Shown here: in pieces, positions 6,335-12,954 of the stretch
Layout: each line of letters starts with the position of its first letter
Numbering within the stretch: the stretch's first letter is position 1
Source of the DNA: Spirochaetaceae bacterium
GTDB lineage: Bacteria > Spirochaetota > Spirochaetia > Treponematales > Breznakiellaceae
Direction of reading: 5' to 3'
DNA: 12,954 nt
Assembly (NCBI GenBank): GCA_031257075.1
Contig: JAIRPM010000130.1
Span: 1 to 12,954 of the forward strand
The notes under the pieces: model-generated
What the model was told of the DNA's origin: nothing
What the model saw: only the letters and a program-made list of their open reading frames with translations
Databases searched by the model: none
Position numbers and translations under genes: made by a program

Positions 6335-6350
6335 TATTCAGGAGGAAATT

Positions 6351-7361
6351 ATGAAAAAACACAATCAAATTTACGGAATCTTGGCGGCGGCCTCGATTTT
6401 AGGGGCAGGCGCGGTTTTGTTCGCGGGCTGTTCCAAGAAGAAAGAAACGGGGCCGCTTCACTTAAAGTTGGCCAATGTTACTTCGGATTCGGCGGTGTTA
6501 GCCGGAGAAGAATTCAAGAAGATAGCCGAGTCTGCTTCAAACGGGACGCTCATCATCGACCATTTCCCGAAAAATCAGTTGGGCAACGACCTGCCCGCGG
6601 TAGAAGGCACGATAGTCGGCGATATCGACATCGCGGTAACTTCGACAAGTTCAATCTCGGAGTTGTACCACGACCTGTACATTTTTGACGCGCCATTCTT
6701 GTTTTTGGACCCGCAGGACGCATACACCCGTCTTGACAGCGTTACCGGCAAAAAAATTCTTGACGGTATGGCATCTATCGGGCTTAAAGGGCTGACTCAG
6801 TGGGAAAACGGTTTCCGCAATTTTACCAACAATAAAATTGCCGTGCGCCTTCCCGCCGATGTTAAAGGAATGAAGGTACGCACGATGAACAACGATGTTC
6901 ACCTTGCCGCGTGGCGGGCATTCGGCGCGAACCCGACACCGATGGCTTTTAACGAACTGTTTACCGCCCTTCAGCAGGGGACTGTGGACGCCGAAGAAAA
7001 CCCGCTCGGCATTATCGATTCAAATAATTTTCAATCGGTACAGAAATTCGTGTCATTGACTCAGCACGTTTACACGCCGTATATCGTGGTAATGAATTTA
7101 GATAAATATAATTCTCTTACCGATACACAAAAAGCGGCGGTAGACAAAGCCGTTGCCGAATCGACCGTGTTTCAGCGCAATAAATCGCAGGAACTCGAAA
7201 AAACAACGCTCGAAAAATTCGCCGGAGAAGGCGTTACCGTTGTTGAATTAACGCCGGAAGAAAAAGCGGCGTGGCAAAAAATTGTTACGGAAAGCAATGT
7301 ATACGATTTAGTCAAAAAGAAATTAGACCATCCTGAATATGTTGATGAAATCTTAAAATAG
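6351..7361 (+). CDS. dctP: TRAP transporter substrate-binding lipoprotein (DctP family)
   Basis: This 336-residue protein captures a small organic acid outside the inner membrane and delivers it to the DctQM permease. The start at 6351 has GGAGG at 6341-6345 (5-nt gap) and gives a signal peptide with lipobox L-F-A-G-C, so Cys27 should be lipidated and LspA should process it. DctP-family landmarks follow: HFPKNQLGNDLPAVEGTIVG (72-90 region), the DIDIAVTSTSSISEL stretch, DAPFLFLDPQDAY, WENGFRNFTN (Arg156), GMKVRTM (Arg177, position of the carboxylate-binding arginine), and FNELFTALQQGTVDAEENP (200-218). These point to a carboxylate ligand but not to which one. An in-frame ATG at 6312 would put 13 residues before the signal peptide and has no ribosome site. 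It is first in an operon with dctQ and dctM, separated from dctQ by a strong hairpin. Confidence 0.93.
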   Translation: MKKHNQIYGILAAASILGAGAVLFAGCSKKKETGPLHLKLANVTSDSAVLAGEEFKKIAESASNGTLIIDHFPKNQLGNDLPAVEGTIVGDIDIAVTSTSSISELYHDLYIFDAPFLFLDPQDAYTRLDSVTGKKILDGMASIGLKGLTQWENGFRNFTNNKIAVRLPADVKGMKVRTMNNDVHLAAWRAFGANPTPMAFNELFTALQQGTVDAEENPLGIIDSNNFQSVQKFVSLTQHVYTPYIVVMNLDKYNSLTDTQKAAVDKAVAESTVFQRNKSQELEKTTLEKFAGEGVTVVELTPEEKAAWQKIVTESNVYDLVKKKLDHPEYVDEILK

Positions 7362-7387
7362 CGGGCGGATGCGCCTTTTAGAGATTT

Positions 7388-7441
7388 CACGGTTTGTGTG
7401 TGTTTGCCGCGCAGACATATACAAACCGTGTTTTATATTTT
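7388..7441 (+). terminator. Attenuator/terminator hairpin between dctP and dctQ
   Basis: A continuous 20-bp stem (7388-7407 with 7411-7430, three G-U pairs, CGC loop) is followed by TTTTATATTTTA. The ten outer base pairs are perfect. Lying inside the operon 26 bases after dctP, it should end a fraction of transcripts and protect the dctP 3' end. That would give more binding protein than permease. Confidence 0.75.
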
Positions 7442-7458
7442 ATACAAAAGGAGAAAAA

Positions 7459-7950
7459 ATGAAAAAATTAAAATGGCTGGATGATAATGCCGAGCAGTGC
7501 GTCTGCATTATATTGATGTCGGCTATGACCATCATTCTTTTTATACAGGTTGTAATGCGGCGGGTCTTTTCCAATTCGCTTACATGGTCAGAAGAACTTG
7601 CCCGGTATTTATTTATTTGGCTTGTTTATTTCGGCATAAGTTACGGGGCAAAGATACGCAAGCATATTAAAATCGAGGCGTTTCTCGGCGTGTTTCCCCA
7701 AAAAATCCGCCCCTTTATTGAAATTTTAGGCGATATACTTTTTTTTGCCTTTGCCGTATTCGTTATCTGGACGGCGTACCAATGGGTTGGCCGGCAGGTG
7801 AAACTGCGGCAAAAAAGCCCCGCTCTCCATATACCTATGTGGATGATATACGCCGCGCCGCTTGCCGGATTTACGCTTACCGCGTTCCGTCAAATACAGA
7901 CGATTATTTACCGCGTAAAAACAATACACCAGGGAGGCAGCCATGATTAG
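7459..7950 (+). CDS. dctQ: TRAP transporter small permease subunit (DctQ family)
   Basis: DctQ is the four-helix membrane subunit that partners with DctM. The 163-residue protein has hydrophobic segments at about 14-34, 48-64, 85-106 and 127-146. It has the family signature RVFSNSLTWSEELARYLFIW followed by GISYGAKIRKHI. The ATG at 7459 has AAAAGGAG ending at 7453 (5-nt gap). The frame is open to 7369 upstream, but that part runs through the attenuator hairpin and encodes nothing family-like. Its 3' end overlaps dctM by 8 bases, so the two are probably translationally coupled. Confidence 0.93.
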   Translation: MKKLKWLDDNAEQCVCIILMSAMTIILFIQVVMRRVFSNSLTWSEELARYLFIWLVYFGISYGAKIRKHIKIEAFLGVFPQKIRPFIEILGDILFFAFAVFVIWTAYQWVGRQVKLRQKSPALHIPMWMIYAAPLAGFTLTAFRQIQTIIYRVKTIHQGGSHD

Positions 7951-9226
7951 CGCTGTATTATTTATTTCGCTTGCCGTATTTTTATGTTTGAATGTGCCGG
8001 TCGGAATTGCAATCGGCATGTCGGCGGCCTCGGCCATCATCGCGGGCGGGCGGCTTTCGCTGGGATTTGTTACGCAGGCGCTGGTAAACGGCGTGGATTC
8101 CTTCCCTATAATGGCAATCCCGCTTTTTATCCTCGCGGGCGAATTTATGGGGCAGGGCGGCGTTTCCAAGCGCATATTGAACGTATGTAATGTATTTTTC
8201 GGGCGTATAAGCGGCGGCCTCGCGATAGTAACGGTTGCCGTCTGTATGTTTTTCGCCGCCGTTTCCGGCTCCGGCCCCGCGACAGTAGCCGCGGTCGGGT
8301 CGATGGTTGTGCCGACGATGCTGCAGCGCGGGTACAGCAAAAGTTTTACACTGGCGCTTATAGCGTGCGCGGGAAGCATAGGCGTTATTATTCCGCCCAG
8401 TATCCCGATGGTTATTTACGGCGTATCGACCGGCACATCAATAAGCACGATGTTTTTGGCGGGTTTTCTGCCCGGTATTTTGATAGGCTTTGCGCTGATA
8501 CTTTTTTGCTATCTCTACTGCAAAAAACAAGGCTGGAAAGGCGACAGCGAACAATTTACATGGAAACGCGCCGGCAAAGCGTTATGGGACGGTAAATGGG
8601 CGCTCATAAATCCCGTTATTATTTTGGGCGGAATTTACGGCGGATTTTTTACCCCCACAGAAGCGGCGGCGGTAGCGGCGGTATATGCTTTTATATGCGG
8701 CGTATTTATTCACCGCGAGATGAATGTAAAAAAAATAATTACAACAATCGGCAGCGCGTGTTCAACAACCGGTACCACAATGGTCATTTTAGGATGCGCG
8801 ACCGCGTTTACGCAAATTCTTACTATTGAGCAAATTCCGCAGATGATAACTCATTCAATACTGAATGTAAGCAGCAGCGCGGTAATTATATTGCTTTTAA
8901 TAAACGTTTTCCTGCTCATCGTAGGATGTTTTATGGATACCACGCCGGCTATGCTTGTACTTGCGCCGATACTTCTGCCTATCGGGCTTTCGCTGGGCAT
9001 GAGTCCCGTGCATTTCGGCATTATCATGGTGGTAAATCTTTCGATAGGATTTATAACGCCGCCATTGGGCATCAATCTTTTTGTATCATCACGGATAGGC
9101 AATACAAAACTGGAAACAGTTACGCGGGGCATTATTCCTTTTGTGCTTGTCATGATAGCGTGCCTTATGCTGATAACGTATATACCGAAAATTTCCATGC
9201 TGCTGCCGGATATATTTGTAAAGTAA
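7943..9226 (+). CDS. dctM: TRAP transporter large permease subunit (DctM family)
   Basis: DctM is the main transport channel of TRAP systems, driven by a sodium or proton gradient and dependent on the binding protein. The 427-residue length is standard and the protein is hydrophobic throughout, with about a dozen membrane segments. Family motifs in order: MAIPLFILAGEFM (57-69), AAVSGSGPATVAAVGSMVVP (105-124), SIGVIIPPSIPMVIYG (145-160), GGIYGGFFTPTEAAAVA (229-245), GCFMDTTPAMLVLAPILLP (328-346) and NLSIGFITPPLGINLFV (365-381). The start overlaps the end of dctQ by 8 bases, with AGGGAGG at 7931-7937. Confidence 0.95.
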   Translation: MISAVLFISLAVFLCLNVPVGIAIGMSAASAIIAGGRLSLGFVTQALVNGVDSFPIMAIPLFILAGEFMGQGGVSKRILNVCNVFFGRISGGLAIVTVAVCMFFAAVSGSGPATVAAVGSMVVPTMLQRGYSKSFTLALIACAGSIGVIIPPSIPMVIYGVSTGTSISTMFLAGFLPGILIGFALILFCYLYCKKQGWKGDSEQFTWKRAGKALWDGKWALINPVIILGGIYGGFFTPTEAAAVAAVYAFICGVFIHREMNVKKIITTIGSACSTTGTTMVILGCATAFTQILTIEQIPQMITHSILNVSSSAVIILLLINVFLLIVGCFMDTTPAMLVLAPILLPIGLSLGMSPVHFGIIMVVNLSIGFITPPLGINLFVSSRIGNTKLETVTRGIIPFVLVMIACLMLITYIPKISMLLPDIFVK

Positions 9227-9234
9227 GGATGTCT

Positions 9235-10167
9235 ATGACTGTACTCATTACAGCGCGTTCTTTCGCGCAGGAAAATCCCGCGCCGCTTGCCATGCTGGAA
9301 GAAGCCGGCTGCCGCGTCGTGCGTCTTGCGGATATACACGACCTTCCGTCGATGATACACGAGGCGGACGGCATTATCGCGGGACTGGAGCCGTACACAA
9401 AAGAACTGCTCGCAAAAGCGGCGCGCCTTAAAATAATATCGCGTTACGGAATAGGCTGTGACGCGATAGACCTTGCCGCGGCAAAAGAAGCCGGCATCGC
9501 CGTAGCCGTAACGCCCGGCGCGAACAGTGATTCCGTGGCGGATTTGGCTATGGCGCTTATGTTAAGCGCCGCCCGCCATGTCCCGCGCATGGATGCCGCC
9601 CTCCGCGCCGGCAGGCAGGAGCGGCCGCTGGGCGTGGAAATGTGGCGCAAAACGCTGGGCGTTATCGGAACCGGCCGCATCGGCAAAGGCGTTATCCGCC
9701 GCGCCTCCGGCTTTGAAATGAATGTACTCTGTTTTGATACCTATCAAGACGAAGAATTTGCGCGGCGGCACAACGCGCGGTATGTTGATTTGGACACGCT
9801 TTACCGTAACGCTGATTTTATCACGATACATTCGCCGTTAACCGCCGAGACGCGGGGTATGATAGGCAAACGCGAACTTTCCCTTATGAAGAAAACCGCC
9901 GTCATCGTGAACACGGCGCGGGGCGGCATTATTGACGAAGACGCGCTTGCAGCCGCGCTGGCCGGCGGTTCTCCCGGCGCGGCGGCGCTTGATGCCACAG
10001 AAAAAGAGCCGCCGTACGACAGCCCGCTCTGCTCTTTGCCCAACTGCATACTCACCCCCCACGCCGGCGCGTCCACCCGCGAAGCCTCATACGCCATGGG
10101 CATGATGGCCGCCCGCAGCCTGCTGGACTACCTCCTCACCGGAAAATGCGAGAATTTAGCCCTCTAA
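9235..10167 (+). CDS. D-isomer-specific 2-hydroxyacid dehydrogenase (NAD-dependent)
   Basis: A cytoplasmic enzyme of the D-2-hydroxyacid dehydrogenase family (phosphoglycerate, glyoxylate/hydroxypyruvate and D-lactate types), which interconverts a 2-hydroxyacid and a 2-ketoacid with NAD(P)H. The 310-residue form has only catalytic and nucleotide-binding domains, with no ACT domain as in long SerA. Landmarks: SRYGIGCDAIDL (69-80), Rossmann GxGxxG in GVIGTGRIGKG (142-152), Asp168 near the end of the second strand (favouring NAD), NTARGG with Arg229, EKEPP with Glu258, and TPHAGAS with His276, giving the Arg-Glu-His triad. ATG 9235 is preferred over ATG 9229 because TAAGGA lies 5 bases before it. 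It follows dctM by 8 bases, so it is the last gene of the TRAP operon and probably acts on the imported compound. The exact substrate is unknown. Confidence 0.9.
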   Translation: MTVLITARSFAQENPAPLAMLEEAGCRVVRLADIHDLPSMIHEADGIIAGLEPYTKELLAKAARLKIISRYGIGCDAIDLAAAKEAGIAVAVTPGANSDSVADLAMALMLSAARHVPRMDAALRAGRQERPLGVEMWRKTLGVIGTGRIGKGVIRRASGFEMNVLCFDTYQDEEFARRHNARYVDLDTLYRNADFITIHSPLTAETRGMIGKRELSLMKKTAVIVNTARGGIIDEDALAAALAGGSPGAAALDATEKEPPYDSPLCSLPNCILTPHAGASTREASYAMGMMAARSLLDYLLTGKCENLAL

Positions 10168-10218
10168 CCGATAAATTCTATTGAATTCTTAACAGGTCTA
10201 TGATAGAAAATAAAACTT

Positions 10219-10920
10219 ATGAAAAAACCGGCGCGTATTCTTGTCGTTGATGACGAAAAACAAATTCTCGAAGTAGTCAAAGCATATCTTGAAAAAGAAG
10301 GTTTCCGCGTTATGACGGCTGAGCGCGGCAAAGAAGCGCTTGCCCGCTTCGATTTGTTTCCGCCGGATGTCGTGCTGCTCGACCTTATGCTGCCGGATAT
10401 TTCGGGCGAGGCGGTTTGCCGTAAAATCCGGGCAAAATCAAAAGCGCCTGTAATTATGCTTACCGCGAAGGTTGACGAAGAAAACATCATCGCCGGGTTG
10501 GGCATGGGCGCGGACGATTATATTACCAAGCCGTTCAGCCCCCGCGAACTTGTTGCCCGTGTCAAAGCAGCGCTCAGGCGGGACGGCTTTAGCGGCGTTT
10601 CAGGAGCGCGCATAGCAAGCGGCGCCCTTACGCTCGACACCGCAAACCGCGCGGCGGAAATTGACAACAAAAGGCTTCCGCTTACAACAGATGAATACAA
10701 ACTTCTTGAATTATTTATGACAAATCCGGGGAAAATTTTTACCCGCGAAGAAATTATCGGTAAAACAAAAAACGCGGATTTTGACGGCTATGAACGCGCC
10801 GTTGACACGCATATAAAAAACCTGCGTCAAAAAATAGGCGACAATGCCCGAGGCGGCAGCCGCTTTATCGAAACCGTGTACGGTATGGGCTACCGCTTTG
10901 CGGGAATTATAAACGACTAG
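10219..10920 (+). CDS. OmpR/PhoB-family response regulator, orphan
   Basis: A 233-residue transcription factor activated by phosphorylation. The receiver domain (about 5-118) has acidic residues Asp11/Asp12, phospho-acceptor Asp55 in VLLDLMLPD, Thr82 in MLTAK, Tyr101 and Lys104 in YITKPF. The DNA-binding winged helix (about 133-230) has the family pattern LTTDEYKLLELFMTNPGKIFTREEII, RAVDTHIKNLRQKIG and FIETVYGMGYRF. All key residues are present. No histidine kinase is adjacent: a dehydrogenase lies upstream and recQ downstream, so the partner must be elsewhere. The ATG lacks a clear Shine-Dalgarno. A TATGAT hexamer at 10199-10204 could start transcription only about 8 bases before it. Targets cannot be inferred. 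Confidence 0.93.
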   Translation: MKKPARILVVDDEKQILEVVKAYLEKEGFRVMTAERGKEALARFDLFPPDVVLLDLMLPDISGEAVCRKIRAKSKAPVIMLTAKVDEENIIAGLGMGADDYITKPFSPRELVARVKAALRRDGFSGVSGARIASGALTLDTANRAAEIDNKRLPLTTDEYKLLELFMTNPGKIFTREEIIGKTKNADFDGYERAVDTHIKNLRQKIGDNARGGSRFIETVYGMGYRFAGIIND

Positions 10921-10929
10921 GAAACCACT

Positions 10930-10958
10930 GATTAAACGCCTTTTTATTGGATTTAATC
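10930..10958 (+). repeat. Weak inverted repeat between response regulator and recQ
   Basis: GATTAAA (10930-10936) and TTTAATC (10952-10958) can form a 7-bp AT-rich stem around a 15-nt loop containing T5. It lacks a downstream T-run, so it is not a convincing terminator. TTTAAT in the right arm also resembles a -10 box for recQ. Confidence 0.3.
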
Positions 10959-10971
10959 TGTGCTTCCCTAA

Positions 10972-12597
10972 ATGCAAAATGAACATCCGAAGCGTTATAA
11001 AAGTATGAGGGCAGCGCCGGAAGTTGAACCTGTATTTGTTGACCCAGTCGATAAAGCCGTTCAAGAATTATTTGGATTGCCATACTTATTCCCCTACCAG
11101 AAACTTGTTGTTTCTAATATTTTAGAAGCAGCGCGGGCGGCGGGCATTGGCATCCGGTCTTCTTTCTTTTCTTCTCTTTCAGAAAACAATAGCCCGCATA
11201 CCGAACCTGATGATTGCCATAATGACTGCGCGGCGGACAGCGCCGGTTTGGGCCGGCAAATTGTAATACTTCCGACTGGTGCCGGCAAATCATTGTGTTT
11301 TCAACTTCCGGCAATGCTGCTCGACGGGCCTACGCTTGTTATTTACCCTATTTTGTCCCTTATGGCTGACCAGGAACGCCGGCTTTTGGAAAAACAATTT
11401 GCGCCGGTAACACTGCGCGGCGGTCAGCCAACGGAAGAACGTGCCGCAATTTGGGCAAAAATAAAAAACAAAGAAAGCCGTTTTATCATAGCCAACCCCG
11501 AAGTGCTGCTCTCACCCAATGTACTCAAAATTTTGCCTGAGTTGGGCATAGTTCATATCGTGATTGATGAAGCGCATTGCGTAAGCGAATGGGGCGAAAG
11601 TTTCCGTCCCAGTTATCTTGAAATTGGCAAAATAATAAAAGCATCCGGCGCGCCTCTTGTTACGGCATTCACCGCGACCGCTTCCGCGCCGGTGCTGGAA
11701 AAAATAGGCCTGTATCTTTTTGACACGGTCGGAGCATGCCGGATTGTCGGCAACCCTGACCGGCCCAACATCAGTTATGCGGCGGCAGGGTCTATCCTTC
11801 GTGATTTGACTGTTCGTGATTTACTTACAATTCACAAACGCCCCGCTATTGTATTTTGTTCATCCCGGCCCGGCTGTGAAAAGTTAGCACGTTACCTTCG
11901 CGCCGCTTTGAATGAAAAAGAAATTCGTTTTTACCATGCAGGACTGGAACGAGAAGAAAAAACCACTGTGGAAAAATGGTTCTTCGGCAGCGATAGCGGA
12001 ATCTTGGTGGCAACATGCGCTTACGGAATGGGCGTAGACAAGGCTAATATACGAACGGTAATACACCGTGATTTTCCTCCGTCGGTGGAAGCATATTTGC
12101 AAGAATCAGGCCGGGCCGGACGGGACGGCGGTTTTTCCCGCGCCTTTTTGATATGGGGGCCGGACGATGAACGCACCCTAGAACGCGCCAAAACAGACTA
12201 CGACAAAATGCGCCTGCGCGGTTTGATGGACTACGCCCGCAATGTTACGCATTGCCGCCGTGAAGCGCTTCTTGCTATGTTGAATTTTGACAGCGATGGG
12301 CAAAAGCCGGAAACAGAATGCTGTGATGTATGCGCGGCGCATTCCGCGGCAAATCTCCGCGAAGAAGAACCGGTAATATTTCTAATCCGGCGCAACAACC
12401 GCGCGTTTTCTTCGTCCGAAGCGGCACGTATTCTTGGCCGTTCCGCCAGACTCGGCTGGACAGACGGCGAGGCGAAACAGGTAATTCAGCATTTAACGTA
12501 TACCGGCATCCTACGCGAACACAAATATTTTCCATGGAAAGGGAAATTAGCCGTTAATCCCCGCCGCTCTATACCGCCGCCTCTTCACAAACGGTAA
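10972..12597 (+). CDS. recQ: RecQ-family ATP-dependent DNA helicase, compact form
   Basis: A 541-residue superfamily 2 helicase, expected to unwind DNA 3' to 5' in repair and fork rescue. Q-motif-like LFPYQ (39-43); Walker A PTGAGKS (101-107); DEAHC (199-203); TAFTATAS (231-238); RPNISYA (264-270); VFCSSRPGCEKLARYL (294-309); FYHAGLEREEK (320-330); ATCAYGMGVDKANIRTVIHRDFPPS; QESGRAGRDG (377-386). A zinc-site-like group follows: Cys428, Cys450, Cys451, Cys454. The C-terminus (about 467-530) looks like a short winged helix, and no HRDC domain is present. Between the Q-motif and Walker A there are about 55 residues, with a Ser/Asn/Asp-rich part (62-92) that looks inserted. An in-frame TAA abuts the ATG at 10972, so this is the first possible start; Met12 (11005) is an alternative, and neither has a ribosome site. 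The symbol denotes the family; it may be a RecQ paralogue. Confidence 0.88.
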   Translation: MQNEHPKRYKSMRAAPEVEPVFVDPVDKAVQELFGLPYLFPYQKLVVSNILEAARAAGIGIRSSFFSSLSENNSPHTEPDDCHNDCAADSAGLGRQIVILPTGAGKSLCFQLPAMLLDGPTLVIYPILSLMADQERRLLEKQFAPVTLRGGQPTEERAAIWAKIKNKESRFIIANPEVLLSPNVLKILPELGIVHIVIDEAHCVSEWGESFRPSYLEIGKIIKASGAPLVTAFTATASAPVLEKIGLYLFDTVGACRIVGNPDRPNISYAAAGSILRDLTVRDLLTIHKRPAIVFCSSRPGCEKLARYLRAALNEKEIRFYHAGLEREEKTTVEKWFFGSDSGILVATCAYGMGVDKANIRTVIHRDFPPSVEAYLQESGRAGRDGGFSRAFLIWGPDDERTLERAKTDYDKMRLRGLMDYARNVTHCRREALLAMLNFDSDGQKPETECCDVCAAHSAANLREEEPVIFLIRRNNRAFSSSEAARILGRSARLGWTDGEAKQVIQHLTYTGILREHKYFPWKGKLAVNPRRSIPPPLHKR

Positions 12598-12715
12598 CAC
12601 CAGGCAACCGGCATCTATTCCTATACGGATTTGCAGCGCGATGTCATAAGCGTCATACCCCCCTAAACACACGTTTCGGTTTCCTTCATACTATTGACAC
12701 CACATTGGAGGTTCT
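12598..12715. other. recQ-oadG intergenic region
   Basis: There is no gene and no terminator hairpin. A short direct repeat GTCATA occurs at 12643-12648 and 12652-12657, spaced 9 bases apart. TTGACA at 12694-12699 is a perfect -35 hexamer but lies too close to the next start for a usable -10. Confidence 0.4.
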
Positions 12716-12954
12716 ATGACTATTGGTGAAATGTTTGGACAGAGCGCCGTGCTGGCGCTGCTGGGAATGGCAACCGTTTTCGGCTTTCTTGTCCTTTTAG
12801 TTATTTGCATTAGCATTTCGGGAAAGGTTATTCACGCATTCGGGCTGGATAAAGATACGGCAGCGCCCGCAAAAGCAGGCGCGCCGGCAGGAATGGGCAG
12901 CGCGTCCTCTGGACGCATTAGTCCCGCCGTTGTCTCCGCTATTACGGCGGCAGT
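12716..12954 (+). CDS. oadG: Oxaloacetate decarboxylase-type sodium pump gamma subunit, N-terminal part
   Basis: The gene runs off the right edge; 79 complete codons are visible. ATG 12716 has TTGGAGG ending at 12712, a strong but close ribosome site. A single membrane segment spans about residues 11-35 (LALLGMATVFGFLVLLVICI), where GMATVFGFL matches the GM..VF.FL pattern of OadG proteins. An Ala/Gly/Pro-rich linker follows (about 52-68), then ISPAVVSAITAAV, the start of the short C-terminal segment of this family. OadG anchors and assembles biotin-dependent decarboxylases (oxaloacetate, methylmalonyl-CoA or related) that pump sodium out. The alpha and beta subunits, if present, should lie to the right; which acid is decarboxylated cannot be told. 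Confidence 0.78.
   Translation, partial: MTIGEMFGQSAVLALLGMATVFGFLVLLVICISISGKVIHAFGLDKDTAAPAKAGAPAGMGSASSGRISPAVVSAITAA

Larger units (their letters stand above)
5924..6350. other. Gene-free region between flaB and the TRAP operon
   Basis: No coding gene is supported. It holds the flaB terminator (6015-6064), a terminator-like hairpin pointing left (6083-6122), an AT-rich patch at 6161-6181 with TATAAA/TATAAC on plus and possible -10 hexamers on minus, and a promoter/operator-like region at 6271-6334. Just after flaB, CGGAGG (5929-5934) resembles a ribosome site, but no start codon with an open frame follows at a suitable distance. Confidence 0.6.

Noticed and set aside
6321..6336. CRP-like half-site TGTGA upstream of dctP
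   Set aside because: Only one half (after 6320) matches; the partner TCACA is absent. The ACACTG/CAGTGT symmetry explains the bases better.
10148..10174. Sigma-28-like ACCGATAA before the response regulator
   Set aside because: No TAAA element lies 15 bases upstream, so only half of the promoter is present.
12694..12699. Perfect -35 hexamer TTGACA before oadG
   Set aside because: A -10 box at normal spacing would fall on the start codon, so it cannot drive a normal mRNA for this gene.
1..12954. CRISPR arrays, tRNA/rRNA genes, insertion sequences
   Set aside because: No regularly spaced repeats, cloverleaf or rRNA-like sequence, or transposase-like reading frame was seen on either strand.

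Overview
The window looks like a chromosomal segment of a Treponema-like spirochete. The strongest clue is a 286-residue class B flagellin with the spirochaetal FlaB core. It sits behind a near-perfect sigma-28 promoter (TAAA-N15-GCCGATAT). Further clues are a lipoprotein-type TRAP binding protein with lipobox LFAGC and a moderate, mixed base composition. I did not compute G+C or run any search, so the genus is an inference.

Layout, left to right. (1) Positions 1-1248 hold the 3' part of a phage tail-fibre/adhesin-like gene, closed by a strong terminator. (2) A G-rich spacer with a canonical four-tract G-quadruplex motif leads to lspA (lipoprotein signal peptidase) and a large Cache-HAMP-PP2C/SpoIIE-type signalling phosphatase. 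(3) A small exported protein on the minus strand converges on the phosphatase across a shared hairpin terminator. (4) A gene-poor stretch (4594-5062) holds a palindromic GC-rich patch, an A/T hairpin, the sigma-28 promoter and a structured leader of about 225 nt, followed by flaB and its terminator. (5) A second gene-poor stretch (5924-6350) holds a minus-strand-oriented terminator hairpin and a promoter/operator-like region. It leads into a TRAP transporter operon (dctP, dctQ, dctM) and a D-2-hydroxyacid dehydrogenase. A 20-bp hairpin between dctP and dctQ is a likely attenuator. (6) Then come an orphan OmpR/PhoB-type response regulator, a compact RecQ-family helicase with an unusual insertion, and, cut by the right edge, the gamma subunit of a sodium-pumping oxaloacetate decarboxylase-type enzyme.

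How the genes may work together (inference). The TRAP system and the dehydrogenase probably import and oxidise or reduce a 2-hydroxy- or 2-keto-acid. TRAP import is normally sodium-coupled, and an OadG-containing decarboxylase would regenerate a sodium gradient. LspA would mature lipoproteins such as this DctP. The SpoIIE-type phosphatase and the response regulator are signalling proteins whose partners are not in the window.

I do not see a clearly novel multi-gene system. The most interesting signals are regulatory: the flaB leader with a loop-exposed GGA and a second GGA in the Shine-Dalgarno sequence (a CsrA-type arrangement), the G-quadruplex motif before lspA, a possible small RNA on the minus strand near 6083-6195, the dctP/dctQ attenuator, and three genes without Shine-Dalgarno sequences that may have near-leaderless mRNAs.
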